The position numbers were made by a program, and so were the translations under genes. The notes under the pieces are model-generated. The model saw nothing but the letters and a program-made list of their open reading frames with translations, was not told the origin of the DNA and made no database searches. From Bellilinea sp. (GTDB lineage Bacteria > Chloroflexota > Anaerolineae > Anaerolineales > Anaerolineaceae): a DNA stretch of 64,000 bases. The DNA is taken from the NCBI GenBank assembly GCA_026003615.1, contig BPHQ01000001.1, positions 372,001 to 436,000 on the forward strand, read 5' to 3'. This document shows, piece by piece, positions 40,572-49,276 of the stretch (positions within the stretch are counted from its first letter, which is position 1; each line of letters begins with the position of its first letter).

Positions 40572-41591
40572 ATGAAATCTAAAACCTCTGATTTGAAGTG
40601 GATGTGGTTAATTTTACTGGCGTCAATCCCGTTATTGGTTTGGTCGCTGGGTTCAACGCCGGTGAATGAGATTGTGCAGGTAATTTCCCGTCTGCACCTG
40701 GCTCAGATTGTGATTTTAGCCGGAGTCAACATTCTGGTCTTTCTTTTGATGGCATTGCGCTGGGAGATTATTTTGCGCGCCATGGGAATGAAAGTGCCTC
40801 TGATAAAGCTGGTCAGTTACCGCTTGACCAGTTTTGGAGTGAGCTACTTTACACCCGGCCCGCAATTTGGTGGCGAACCGGCCCAGGTTGCCCTTTTGAC
40901 CCGTCATCATCCTGTTCAAACCGCTCCTGCCATTTCTTCTGTCTATCTGGATAAATTATTGGAGTTATTGGTAAATATTCTGGTCATTGCTGGTGGACTT
41001 TTCCTCACTTTCAACGCAGGTTTTGGTAGCGAAATTCTCCGCCAAAATGGCTGGGTCTTGGTTTTACTGGTGAGCGTAGTCCCGGTAGCTCATCTTATAA
41101 CCTTGAAAAACGGCCGGTATCCTCTGAAATGGCTTTTAGAAAAAAGTGGGACATTGTGTTCAACCCGGCAGTGGATGCGCAAAACCGGCAATTTGCTGAT
41201 TGAGGCAGAAGGTCAGATTGCCATCTTCCTGGAAAGAAATCCGAAAAGTTTATTACTGGCAATTTTGGTGTCCCTGCTTTCCTGGGCGGGGATGATTTTG
41301 GAGTATTTTCTAGCGGCGCAATTTCTGGCTTTGCTCATGAATGGTCAGCAAGTTGCGTTTGCCTTCGTTCTCTCACGGCTTGCCTTTTTGGCGCCCTTGC
41401 CAGGTGGCTTAGGGGTTTTAGAAGCCAGTCAGGTTTTTGCAATGCAATCTGTGGGAATGCCGGCAGCGGCAGGTTTGGCATTGAGTTTATGGATGCGCGC
41501 CAGAGATGTGTCCATTGGGCTGGCAGGCCTGATAATGGGTGGCTGGTTTCTAAGCCGAACCGCCCCCTCAATTCAAGAGGATTTTAAGTAA
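40572..41591 (+). CDS. Lysylphosphatidylglycerol synthase TM/flippase-like (UPF0104) membrane protein
   Basis: 339 aa; multi-TM, LVSYRLTSFGVSYFTPGPQFGGEPAQVALL, LSRLAFLAPLPGGLGVLEASQVFAM. Confidence 0.8.
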   Translation: MKSKTSDLKWMWLILLASIPLLVWSLGSTPVNEIVQVISRLHLAQIVILAGVNILVFLLMALRWEIILRAMGMKVPLIKLVSYRLTSFGVSYFTPGPQFGGEPAQVALLTRHHPVQTAPAISSVYLDKLLELLVNILVIAGGLFLTFNAGFGSEILRQNGWVLVLLVSVVPVAHLITLKNGRYPLKWLLEKSGTLCSTRQWMRKTGNLLIEAEGQIAIFLERNPKSLLLAILVSLLSWAGMILEYFLAAQFLALLMNGQQVAFAFVLSRLAFLAPLPGGLGVLEASQVFAMQSVGMPAAAGLALSLWMRARDVSIGLAGLIMGGWFLSRTAPSIQEDFK

Positions 41592-41596
41592 AAGAT

Positions 41597-41965
41597 ATGG
41601 AGATAACCATGATGACTACTCGCTCAAAGATTGGGCTGTTGGGAGGTTTAATCATTTTGCTCACCCTTGCGACAGCCGCAATTCACATTTCCCTGCTTTT
41701 TCCAGATGTGGTGTTCATCCTGAATGGTTTGGGTTTCATCACGCTGGCTGCCGCTTACTTTTTGCCAATTCCCTTTTTGGCTCATCGAAGAAAATGGGTT
41801 GCCCTGGCTTATATGGGCTATACTCTGCTGACCATTCTCTTGTGGGTTGCCATTGGTGAACGATCCACGCTTGGCTATCTGACCAAGGTCATTGAAATTG
41901 CTCTGTTAATCGGTTTGTGGATAGACTATCGTCGGCGTTCATCCATCATTCCACCATTCTCTTAA
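41597..41965 (+). CDS. Small multi-pass membrane protein, unknown
   Basis: 122 aa with 4 hydrophobic segments. Confidence 0.6.
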   Translation: MEITMMTTRSKIGLLGGLIILLTLATAAIHISLLFPDVVFILNGLGFITLAAAYFLPIPFLAHRRKWVALAYMGYTLLTILLWVAIGERSTLGYLTKVIEIALLIGLWIDYRRRSSIIPPFS

Positions 41966-41985
41966 ATCATCATCGAGGTGTTGTT

Positions 41986-42639
41986 ATGGAAGAACCATTG
42001 ATACTCAACCAAATTGTGTGCGCCCGTGTTCCTACTGCCGTCGGGGAATTTCAACTGTGCCTGTATATCAATAATCGTGACGAGAAAGAACATCTGGCGT
42101 TGATTCGGGGGGATGTGTTCGGCAAAGAAAATGTGCCCGTCCGGATCCATTCGGAATGTTTCACGGGTGATGTTTTAGGTTCGCGCCGCTGTGACTGCGG
42201 GGAACAATTGCACCACGCAATGGAATATATTGCCCTGGAAGATTGCGGGGTTATTGTGTATTTACGGCAGGAAGGCCGCGGCATTGGTTTGATGGAAAAA
42301 CTACGGGCGTATAATCTACAAGATCAGGGATTGGATACGGTGGATGCTAATCTTGCTTTGGGGCATCCGGAAGATCAACGGGAATACAGTATGGCTGCAG
42401 CCATTTTGAAGGATTTGGGGGTTCGTTCGGTGCGTCTTTTGACCAATAATCCGGACAAGATTGCCGATTTAGAGAGCCACGGCATTCGCGTGGTTGAGCG
42501 AATACCACTCATCCCAACCATATATCCGGATAATGCTGCATACTTGATGACCAAAATCAAGCGGATGAATCATCTTCTGGATTCAGAAGTGCTTCAATTT
42601 GTTCATTCCGAATCGAATCGCAATGGAAAGCATTCCTGA
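41986..42639 (+). CDS. ribA: GTP cyclohydrolase II
   Basis: VRIHSECFTGDVLGSRRCDCGEQL, VYLRQEGRGIGL, DANLALGHPEDQREYSMAAAILKDLGV, LLTNNPDKI. Confidence 0.92.
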   Translation: MEEPLILNQIVCARVPTAVGEFQLCLYINNRDEKEHLALIRGDVFGKENVPVRIHSECFTGDVLGSRRCDCGEQLHHAMEYIALEDCGVIVYLRQEGRGIGLMEKLRAYNLQDQGLDTVDANLALGHPEDQREYSMAAAILKDLGVRSVRLLTNNPDKIADLESHGIRVVERIPLIPTIYPDNAAYLMTKIKRMNHLLDSEVLQFVHSESNRNGKHS

Positions 42640-43351
42640 TATTGAACTTGCGGTGATTGACTGGGTGAACCAGCATAAAAAATCGGCTGAAAATCAGAAG
42701 AAGCCGCTGGTTACACTCAGTTATGCCCAATCGCTGGATGGCAGCCTCACTATTCGACGAGGGATGCCGGTTGGATTGAGCGGACCGCAATCTCAGCGCT
42801 TGACTCACCGATTACGCGCCGTTCACGATGCCATACTGATTGGAATTGGAACGGTGCTTGCGGATGATCCTCAATTAACCGTGCGGTTGGTGAAAGGCAA
42901 GAATCCCCAGCCTGTCATCCTGGACTCTCGCCTGCGTATTCCCCTCGAATGTCAATTGTTGCGAAGGCAAGACTGCAAAGCCTGGGTGGCTTGTGCCGTG
43001 ACGGCGGAGGATACTCGAAAGAGAAAGTTGCTCAATCAGGGTGTTGATTTGATTCCTCTGCCGCGCCGTGGTGACCGCGGCCTGGATTTGGAAAAATTGC
43101 TGGAGGAGTTAGGGCAGCGAGGAATTGAATCGGTGATGGTAGAAGGGGGGGCCAAAGTCATCACCTCCTTCCTCACTGAAAGACTGGCGAATATAGCCGT
43201 CATCACAATTGTGCCGCGCTGGTTAGGTGGTTTGAATGTTATCGGTCGGCAGCGGGTGTCAGATCAACTACCTTCCCTTGCCAATGTCCGTTATGAAGCA
43301 TTTGGCAGCGATGTGGTCGCTTTCGGTGATCTGGAATGGGTGGAGCGCTAA
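42623..43351 (+). CDS. Stand-alone RibD C-terminal (reductase) domain protein, no deaminase domain
   Basis: VTLSYAQSLDGSL...DAILIGIGTVLADDPQLTVR...PVILDSRLRIP...VMVEGGAKVITSFL. Confidence 0.88.
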   Translation: MESIPDIELAVIDWVNQHKKSAENQKKPLVTLSYAQSLDGSLTIRRGMPVGLSGPQSQRLTHRLRAVHDAILIGIGTVLADDPQLTVRLVKGKNPQPVILDSRLRIPLECQLLRRQDCKAWVACAVTAEDTRKRKLLNQGVDLIPLPRRGDRGLDLEKLLEELGQRGIESVMVEGGAKVITSFLTERLANIAVITIVPRWLGGLNVIGRQRVSDQLPSLANVRYEAFGSDVVAFGDLEWVER

Positions 43352-44383
43352 ATGAAACGGCAGGTTTTGGTTCATCGGTCGGTTCGGAAAATTGAGATTG
43401 TGGAAGAAGATTGTCCTTCTCCGGCTGAAAATGAAGTGCTGGTTAAAACACGTATAAGCGGAATCAGTGCCGGCACCGAAGGGATGATCTATCAAGGTTT
43501 GTTCCCTGAAAATCTCGCCCTGGACGAGAGTCTGACTGCGTTGAAGGGTGAGTTCAGGTATCCCTTCCGTTATGGATATTGCTGTGTTGGCGAGGTTGTT
43601 GAATGCGGTAAAGGAATTTCCTCCACATGGGTTGGCAGAAGGGTCTTTGCCTTTCATCCTCATGCCAGTCATTTCACAATTTTGCTCAATGACTTAATTC
43701 CCTTACCCGACACATTGCGGGATGAAGACTCGGTTTACATACCTAATATGGAAACCGCCGTAAACTTTTTACAAGACGGTAAACCCGTGCTGGGTGAAGC
43801 AGTGATTGTGTTCGGCCTTGGCATGGTGGGACTCCTGACCATTGCACTATTGGGGCAGTTCCCGTTGGGCTTTCTGGGAGGGTTGGATTTGTTTCCCTAC
43901 CGGCGTCAGATTGCCCTCAGTCTTGGAGCGGACATTACCCTCAACCCGCTTGAATTTTCACAAGCCGGTTCATTACGCCGGGCGCTTGAATCGGCCGGGT
44001 TGCCTGCACTCGGTGCTGATCTGGTCTTTGAACTCAGCGGTCAACCGGAGGCTATCAATCAGGCAATTGAGGTGTGCGGTTTCCACAGTCGTATCATTGT
44101 TGGTTCATGGTATGGTCAGAAAACCGCTCCCTTAGCGTTAGGCGGTGAATTTCACCGCAACCGGATCAGAATTTTCTCCAGTCAGGTCAGTACGATTAAT
44201 CCTTCACTATCAGGGCGTTGGAGCAAGCAGAGGCGATTTGAGGTAGTTTTTCACCATTTGGAAAAGATAAAACCCGGTAACTGGATCAGTCATCTATTTC
44301 CGCTGTCTGAGGCTGATCAGGCATTTCAGCTGTTGGTTGATTCACCCCAACAGGTGCTGCAGGCAGTCTTCACTTACCGGTAA
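43352..44383 (+). CDS. Zinc-type medium-chain dehydrogenase-like protein
   Basis: VLVKTRISGISAGTEGMIYQG, YGYCCVGEVVECGKG, VIVFGLGMVGLLTIALL; start abuts RibD-like stop. Confidence 0.82.
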   Translation: MKRQVLVHRSVRKIEIVEEDCPSPAENEVLVKTRISGISAGTEGMIYQGLFPENLALDESLTALKGEFRYPFRYGYCCVGEVVECGKGISSTWVGRRVFAFHPHASHFTILLNDLIPLPDTLRDEDSVYIPNMETAVNFLQDGKPVLGEAVIVFGLGMVGLLTIALLGQFPLGFLGGLDLFPYRRQIALSLGADITLNPLEFSQAGSLRRALESAGLPALGADLVFELSGQPEAINQAIEVCGFHSRIIVGSWYGQKTAPLALGGEFHRNRIRIFSSQVSTINPSLSGRWSKQRRFEVVFHHLEKIKPGNWISHLFPLSEADQAFQLLVDSPQQVLQAVFTYR

Positions 44384-45327
44384 GATGCTTTACTGGCAGC
44401 TGCATGGGTGAGGGGAGGTTGATAACGAGGATGTGTGATCTCTCGAATTGTCCGCTCGTAAAGCGGCCGAATTTGGTCAATTAAGGCACGGGTGATTTCC
44501 TCCGGACGGCGATAACCGGATAAGGGGCGGGTGTCAATGGGCGGAAACAAATCTACCCGGACATCTACCGGCCACATTTTCGGAAACAGCTCTCGCATCA
44601 AAATTTGGAGGGTGGCTGCCAAACGGCGTTTATCCTCTGTCCGGCGGCGCAATAATGTGAGCGGATGATGGAGGGATGGAGCGGCAATTACACCACTGAC
44701 CAGTACGGGCAGGATTGGTAAGGCGGGAATCAGCCGAACGAACAAGCCGGTGCTTATGGACCATTCCTCAAGCGATTGAAGCGCCCCCGGCAACACCGAG
44801 GGATCTGGTTCAATTTTGCCACGAGGAAAGGTCAGCACAGCCCCACCAGCCCGCAAATGAGCGGCTGTTTGTCGAATGACTTCACCGCGTTGATTTTCTG
44901 ACTCTGGAACAAAGAATAAATAGCGGGCGGTGGCTGGTAAAGCGCGGAGGAAGGGTCGTTCGGCTGCCAGAACCCGTAAATCGGGTCGGGGCAACGCCGA
45001 AAAGAGGGCAAGTGTATCGGCCATGCCGGGATGATTGGAAAGGATCAAAACCGGTCCACTTTGAGGAAGATGCTCCTGACCGACGATGGTCAAGGAACGG
45101 ATGTACTGGTGAAGCATTCGCTGGGAACCACTGGCAAGACCGCCGGCCGCAACACCCCGGTCAAAATCCAGCACATGACGGGCGAACTTACGAGCGGGGT
45201 GTTCAAAAATAATTTGCGCCAGCGGACGTGCTGCTTTCCATTTCTCCAAGCCAAAAGAAATCAACATATCTTCAATGTTGATTTCAACCAAAGTTTGTTC
45301 ACTGGCACGATATTCGGTCGCATTCAT
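44374..45327 (-). CDS. PlsC-like 1-acylglycerol-3-phosphate acyltransferase
   Basis: ILSNHPGMADTLALFSAL, LTFPRGKIEPDPSVLPGA; start chosen at MNATEYRASEQ. Confidence 0.75.
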   Translation of the reverse strand: MNATEYRASEQTLVEINIEDMLISFGLEKWKAARPLAQIIFEHPARKFARHVLDFDRGVAAGGLASGSQRMLHQYIRSLTIVGQEHLPQSGPVLILSNHPGMADTLALFSALPRPDLRVLAAERPFLRALPATARYLFFVPESENQRGEVIRQTAAHLRAGGAVLTFPRGKIEPDPSVLPGALQSLEEWSISTGLFVRLIPALPILPVLVSGVIAAPSLHHPLTLLRRRTEDKRRLAATLQILMRELFPKMWPVDVRVDLFPPIDTRPLSGYRRPEEITRALIDQIRPLYERTIREITHPRYQPPLTHAAASKASYR

Positions 45328-45395
45328 GTTAAGATTATAGTAGGTTAATCGCTTGATTTGGGTTTTTATCATGCCATTGTAAAAGGAGTGAGAAC

Positions 45396-45773
45396 ATGTA
45401 CCGCGTGGGTGTCCGCAGGGATTTTATTTCTCAGCATTACTTGATAGGGGGTGATTGGGGAGCGGAGAATCAACTGCATTCTCATCCCTATCGTCTTGAA
45501 GTGGAATTATATGGCAGGAAGTTAGACCAACATCAATATCTTGTAGACATTGTAGCAGTTGAGCAGGCTTTGGATAAGCTGATCGCTCATTATCGCGATC
45601 ATATATTGAATGATTTACCGGAATTTGCGGGCGTTAATCCCTCGTTAGAGCATTTTGCACGGGTGTTGTGCGAATCGCTGGCGCAACAATTTCTTAATGG
45701 AACAGTTGAGCGTATCTCTGTCAAATTATGGGAAAACTCGGTAGCCTGGGCGGGGTATGAGGTGGCGCAATAG
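45396..45773 (+). CDS. 6-pyruvoyl-tetrahydropterin synthase/QueD-family protein with noncanonical active site
   Basis: 125 aa; QHYLIGGDWGAENQLHSHPYRLEVELYG, YLVDIVAVEQALD, ISVKLWENSVAWAGYE; RBS aaggag. Confidence 0.8.
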   Translation: MYRVGVRRDFISQHYLIGGDWGAENQLHSHPYRLEVELYGRKLDQHQYLVDIVAVEQALDKLIAHYRDHILNDLPEFAGVNPSLEHFARVLCESLAQQFLNGTVERISVKLWENSVAWAGYEVAQ

Positions 45774-46850
45774 GTGAAGGTCGGGCTGGTTATATACGGA
45801 GATATAAGCACTCTTTCCGGCGGTTATTTATATGACCGTAAACTGGTGGAGTATCTGCGTAATCAGGGTGATGCGGTGGAAATCATCTCCTTGCCGTGGC
45901 GGGATTACCTGAGCCATTGTCGGGATAACTTCAACCGCAAATTGCTAAAACGCCTGAAATACTTAAAAGTGGATGTGCTGCTTCAGGATGAGCTCAATCA
46001 TCCCTCGTTCTTTCTCTTGAATGGTACATTGAAAAAGTTTGTTCAATACCCGCTGGTCAGCATTGTCCATCACTTGCGTTGCTCCGAGAAGCATCCTTCC
46101 TTACTGAGGTGGGTGTATCGTCATATAGAAAGACATTATCTTAATACAGTGGATGGTTTTATTTGTAACAGTCAGACGACTCTTCAAACAGTAAAGGAAT
46201 TGCTGACCCATCCCAAACCTGCACTGATTGCAACTCCGGGTGGAGATGCTCTATCGGGTAAACCTGCCCCTAATTTGTATGCGCATAGGCATAACAGTCA
46301 AATTCAATTATTATTTGTTGGCAACTGGATTCCTCGCAAAGGGCTGCATATTCTTTTAGAGGCCTTGGCGCCTTTGGATGCTTTTCCGTGGCGGTTATCG
46401 CTGGTGGGCAGAACAAACCTGATTCCGTCGTATGAGCGAAAAATACAACATCAAATCACCACCAAAAGCCTTCATCACAGGGTACACATTCATGGTGCTG
46501 TTTCGGATGAGGAACTGGTCAGGTTGTGGCAATCTGCGGATGTGCTGGTTGTGCCATCCGAGTATGAAGGGTTTGGAATTGTCTATCTGGAAGCAATGCG
46601 GTTTGGGGTTATTCCGATTGGTGGCACGAACGGGGCAGCCGCAGAGATTATCCAGTCGGGGATTAATGGTTTTCTCGTCCAGACCAACTCTCCGGTGGAG
46701 TTACGGGACATTCTCAAGGTCATTATGATTGATCCGGGCTTGCGAGAAAGCCTCAAAAAGGCAGCCCGACAACGGTATGAGCAGTTTCCCACGTGGCAAC
46801 AGAGTATGAGGTGCGTTCGTCAATTCTTAATGGAATATTTTGTGGGGTGA
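45774..46850 (+). CDS. Family 4 glycosyltransferase (GTG start)
   Basis: LLFVGNWIPRKGLHILLEAL, LVVPSEYEGFGIVYLEAMRFGVIPIGGTNGAAAEII. Confidence 0.88.
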   Translation: MKVGLVIYGDISTLSGGYLYDRKLVEYLRNQGDAVEIISLPWRDYLSHCRDNFNRKLLKRLKYLKVDVLLQDELNHPSFFLLNGTLKKFVQYPLVSIVHHLRCSEKHPSLLRWVYRHIERHYLNTVDGFICNSQTTLQTVKELLTHPKPALIATPGGDALSGKPAPNLYAHRHNSQIQLLFVGNWIPRKGLHILLEALAPLDAFPWRLSLVGRTNLIPSYERKIQHQITTKSLHHRVHIHGAVSDEELVRLWQSADVLVVPSEYEGFGIVYLEAMRFGVIPIGGTNGAAAEIIQSGINGFLVQTNSPVELRDILKVIMIDPGLRESLKKAARQRYEQFPTWQQSMRCVRQFLMEYFVG

Positions 46851-46864
46851 AAAGGGAGGTAAAA

Positions 46865-47779
46865 ATGGAATGGTCGTTTGTCCGATATTTATCCGCCAAG
46901 AAATCTGTGGATGATCGGTCGCTCAATCGGCGAGTGTGGGCATCGCTGGAGAATGAGATACGGCATCATTCAGGGAACACTTCCCTTCGCATACTTGAAT
47001 TGGGTATGGGTATTGGCACGATGTTTCAACGGATGCTGGAATGGGGATTGATTGAAGAGGCGGAGTATATTGGGATTGACGCCGAAAAAGAAAATATTGA
47101 AACGGCACGGGATACCATTCCTTTATGGGTAAAAGAGCAAGGTTGGAATGCACAGGCTTTTGACCTTGAACCGTACCAGAACCGTCTCTTTCATGGGGTG
47201 ACTTATGCCTTCTTGAGGGCTGATTTGTATGACTTTTTACAGCAGACCCGCTGGCAGGATTATTTTGATCTGGTGATTGCCAACGCCGTATTGGATCTGG
47301 TGGACTTGAAGTTGGCTTTACCACTCATCCGCAATTGTCTGAAACAGAACGGACTGGGCTACTTTACAATCAACTTTGATGGCTTGACGGCTTTTGAGCC
47401 GATTATCCATGCTGAACTGGATGAGCAAATCATCCACCTGTACCATCAAAGCATGGATGAGCGATGCATCAATGGGAAGAATTCCGGAGAGAGTCGAACC
47501 GGGCGCCGTCTTTTCTCGGCGCTGGGTCAGGCCGGGTTTGAAATTTTGCAAGCCGGATCATCGGATTGGGCGGTCTTTCCTCGCGGTGGTCATTATTCAG
47601 CAGATGAAGGTTATTTTTTGCATTTCATCCTGCATTTTTTTGAAGAAACGATCCCAAAATACCCGCAAATTGACCCAAATGATTTTCAACACTGGTTGAA
47701 GATTCGTCGTTCCCAAGTTGATCAAGGAAAATTGATTTTTCTGGCTCATCAATGGGATTTTCTGGTAAGAAAACAATGA
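46865..47779 (+). CDS. Class I SAM-dependent methyltransferase
   Basis: LRILELGMGIGTMFQRMLEWGLIEEAEYIGIDAEKENIE; DLVIANAVLDLVDL; RBS gggagg. Confidence 0.82.
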   Translation: MEWSFVRYLSAKKSVDDRSLNRRVWASLENEIRHHSGNTSLRILELGMGIGTMFQRMLEWGLIEEAEYIGIDAEKENIETARDTIPLWVKEQGWNAQAFDLEPYQNRLFHGVTYAFLRADLYDFLQQTRWQDYFDLVIANAVLDLVDLKLALPLIRNCLKQNGLGYFTINFDGLTAFEPIIHAELDEQIIHLYHQSMDERCINGKNSGESRTGRRLFSALGQAGFEILQAGSSDWAVFPRGGHYSADEGYFLHFILHFFEETIPKYPQIDPNDFQHWLKIRRSQVDQGKLIFLAHQWDFLVRKQ

Positions 47780-48234
47780 TGATTGAGCGTTTTCCTGAAA
47801 GCAGCGGAAGTTATGTATTGGTATTCCGCATGAATAATGCGGTGGATCTTTCGGTTGGTAGATCAGGGAAATTTCATTTTCCGACTGGCGTTTATTTCTA
47901 CTGTGGTTCTGCGTTGGGACGAGGGGGGGTGCGTGGGCGTTTAAGGCATCACTTAAACCCGATTTCATTTCCACACTGGCATATAGATTACCTGCATCTG
48001 CATCGTGAGATTTTAGAAGTAATCTACTCCATTGGTGATGAGCAGATGGAGTGTCGGTGGACGCAATTTTTATTGACTCAACCTTCAGCGTTTATCCCGG
48101 CAGCCGGTTTCGGGGCTTCCGATTGTCGAAAAGGTTGCCCGGCCCATTTGATTGGTTTTTCAGTCTCTCAAATTTCGAAAATTTTAAGGAATTTTACCCT
48201 TGCATGGAATTGCCAACGCCTACCCATGGAATAA
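47776..48234 (+). CDS. DUF123 / GIY-YIG-like domain protein
   Basis: SGSYVLVFRMNNAVDLSVGRSGKFHFPTGVYFYCGSALGRGGVRGRLRHHL; ATGA overlap with methyltransferase. Confidence 0.8.
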   Translation: MMIERFPESSGSYVLVFRMNNAVDLSVGRSGKFHFPTGVYFYCGSALGRGGVRGRLRHHLNPISFPHWHIDYLHLHREILEVIYSIGDEQMECRWTQFLLTQPSAFIPAAGFGASDCRKGCPAHLIGFSVSQISKILRNFTLAWNCQRLPME

Positions 48235-48255
48235 AAATTGTGGTATAAGAAAAAT

Positions 48256-48430
48256 AACCCTGCTGTGTTCGTGATGCAGCACGACCGGTTTTGAGCCAAC
48301 ACCAATTAAGAGGGTTCCAACATCACTGGAGTGACGCGATAGACTTCGGTCAAGGCGGATCTCGGTGGAGGATCCCATACCTGCGAATGCAGGTTCAAAA
48401 CTACGCAGCACACGGCACGGCGGGGTTTTT
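48256..48430 (+). ncRNA. ssrS: Probable 6S RNA
   Basis: About 170 nt; closing stem ccctgctgtg / cacggcgggg-type pairing (with G-U), conserved-looking cctgctgtgttcgtgatgcagcacgaccggttttgagccaaca; upstream TATAAG; terminator follows. Confidence 0.72.
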
Positions 48431-48432
48431 TA

Positions 48433-48464
48433 TCTCCCGCCATATATGGGCAGGGAGATTTTTT
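48433..48464 (+). terminator. Intrinsic terminator after the 6S-like RNA
   Basis: tctcccgccatatatgggcagggaga followed by tttttt. Confidence 0.85.
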
Positions 48465-48465
48465 G

Positions 48466-48494
48466 TTGACATCCCCCCTTAATCGGGCTACACT
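48466..48494 (+). promoter_or_regulatory. Sigma70-type promoter of FHA gene
   Basis: TTGACA-17 nt-TACACT. Confidence 0.75.
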
Positions 48495-48526
48495 ATGGTT
48501 AGTTCAATCGCCAAGGAGATGAGAAA

Positions 48527-49159
48527 ATGGCTGCCCGATATCAATTGGTACTTAAGTCTGGGCCAAATGCGGGTCTTACCTACCCGGTAGAGGGTGATTT
48601 AATTACCATCGGAAGAGATGCCAGCAATATGCTGGTAGTCAACGATCCGGAAGTTTCACGCCGACATGCACGCATCTATCGGCAGGGAGACAAGTATTAC
48701 CTTGAAGATCTGGGATCAACGAATGGTACGGCGGTTAATGGAGTCAGGTTAGATGCCGCTCATGCCTTAAGAGGGGGAGAATTAATTACACTGGGTGAAA
48801 ATACTCATCTTCTCTTTGAGGCAATTGATCTCGATCCGGATGCAACCATTGCGGCTGTGCGCAGTTCGCTCATGGAAGAGGAAGCCGCACCTCGTGCGGC
48901 CCATGAGCCGGTGATTACCACCCCTCCACCGATGTCGGGCAGCTTTTCCGGCCAGGTGCCGGAACCGGTCGCCGCGAAGAAAAGCATTCAGTCGGCAAAA
49001 AAGAAACTTTCTCCGCTGGTGATTGTTTTAATCGTTGGGGTGATTGTACTGGCTTGTGGTTGCATTGCTTTTGCCATTTTTGATGCTTTGAATTTGTACT
49101 GCACCCCGCCGTTTAATACGATCACCAATTTATTCATACCGGGAGCCTGCCCGCCCTAG
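48527..49159 (+). CDS. FHA-domain protein with C-terminal TM segment
   Basis: ITIGRDASNMLVVNDPEVSRRHARIYRQGDKYYLEDLGSTNGTAVNG. Confidence 0.92.
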   Translation: MAARYQLVLKSGPNAGLTYPVEGDLITIGRDASNMLVVNDPEVSRRHARIYRQGDKYYLEDLGSTNGTAVNGVRLDAAHALRGGELITLGENTHLLFEAIDLDPDATIAAVRSSLMEEEAAPRAAHEPVITTPPPMSGSFSGQVPEPVAAKKSIQSAKKKLSPLVIVLIVGVIVLACGCIAFAIFDALNLYCTPPFNTITNLFIPGACPP

Positions 49160-49276
49160 AATTTATCAGGGAAATTATCAAACGACCCTTCTTCAGATGA
49201 GGCCGAAAAGGTTGTTTGGGGAATTGTTGGCTTGCTCTGGTACAATAGAAGTGAAACGAATGTTGGTCATTTGTCA

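Noticed and set aside
44374-45327. Treating the PlsC-like gene as part of the pteridine-like pathway
   Set aside because: It is on the opposite strand with its own promoter-like element; linkage alone does not support a role.
48220-48411. 63-aa ORFs on both strands in the 6S-like region
   Set aside because: Better explained as structured RNA; no RBS or conserved peptide features.
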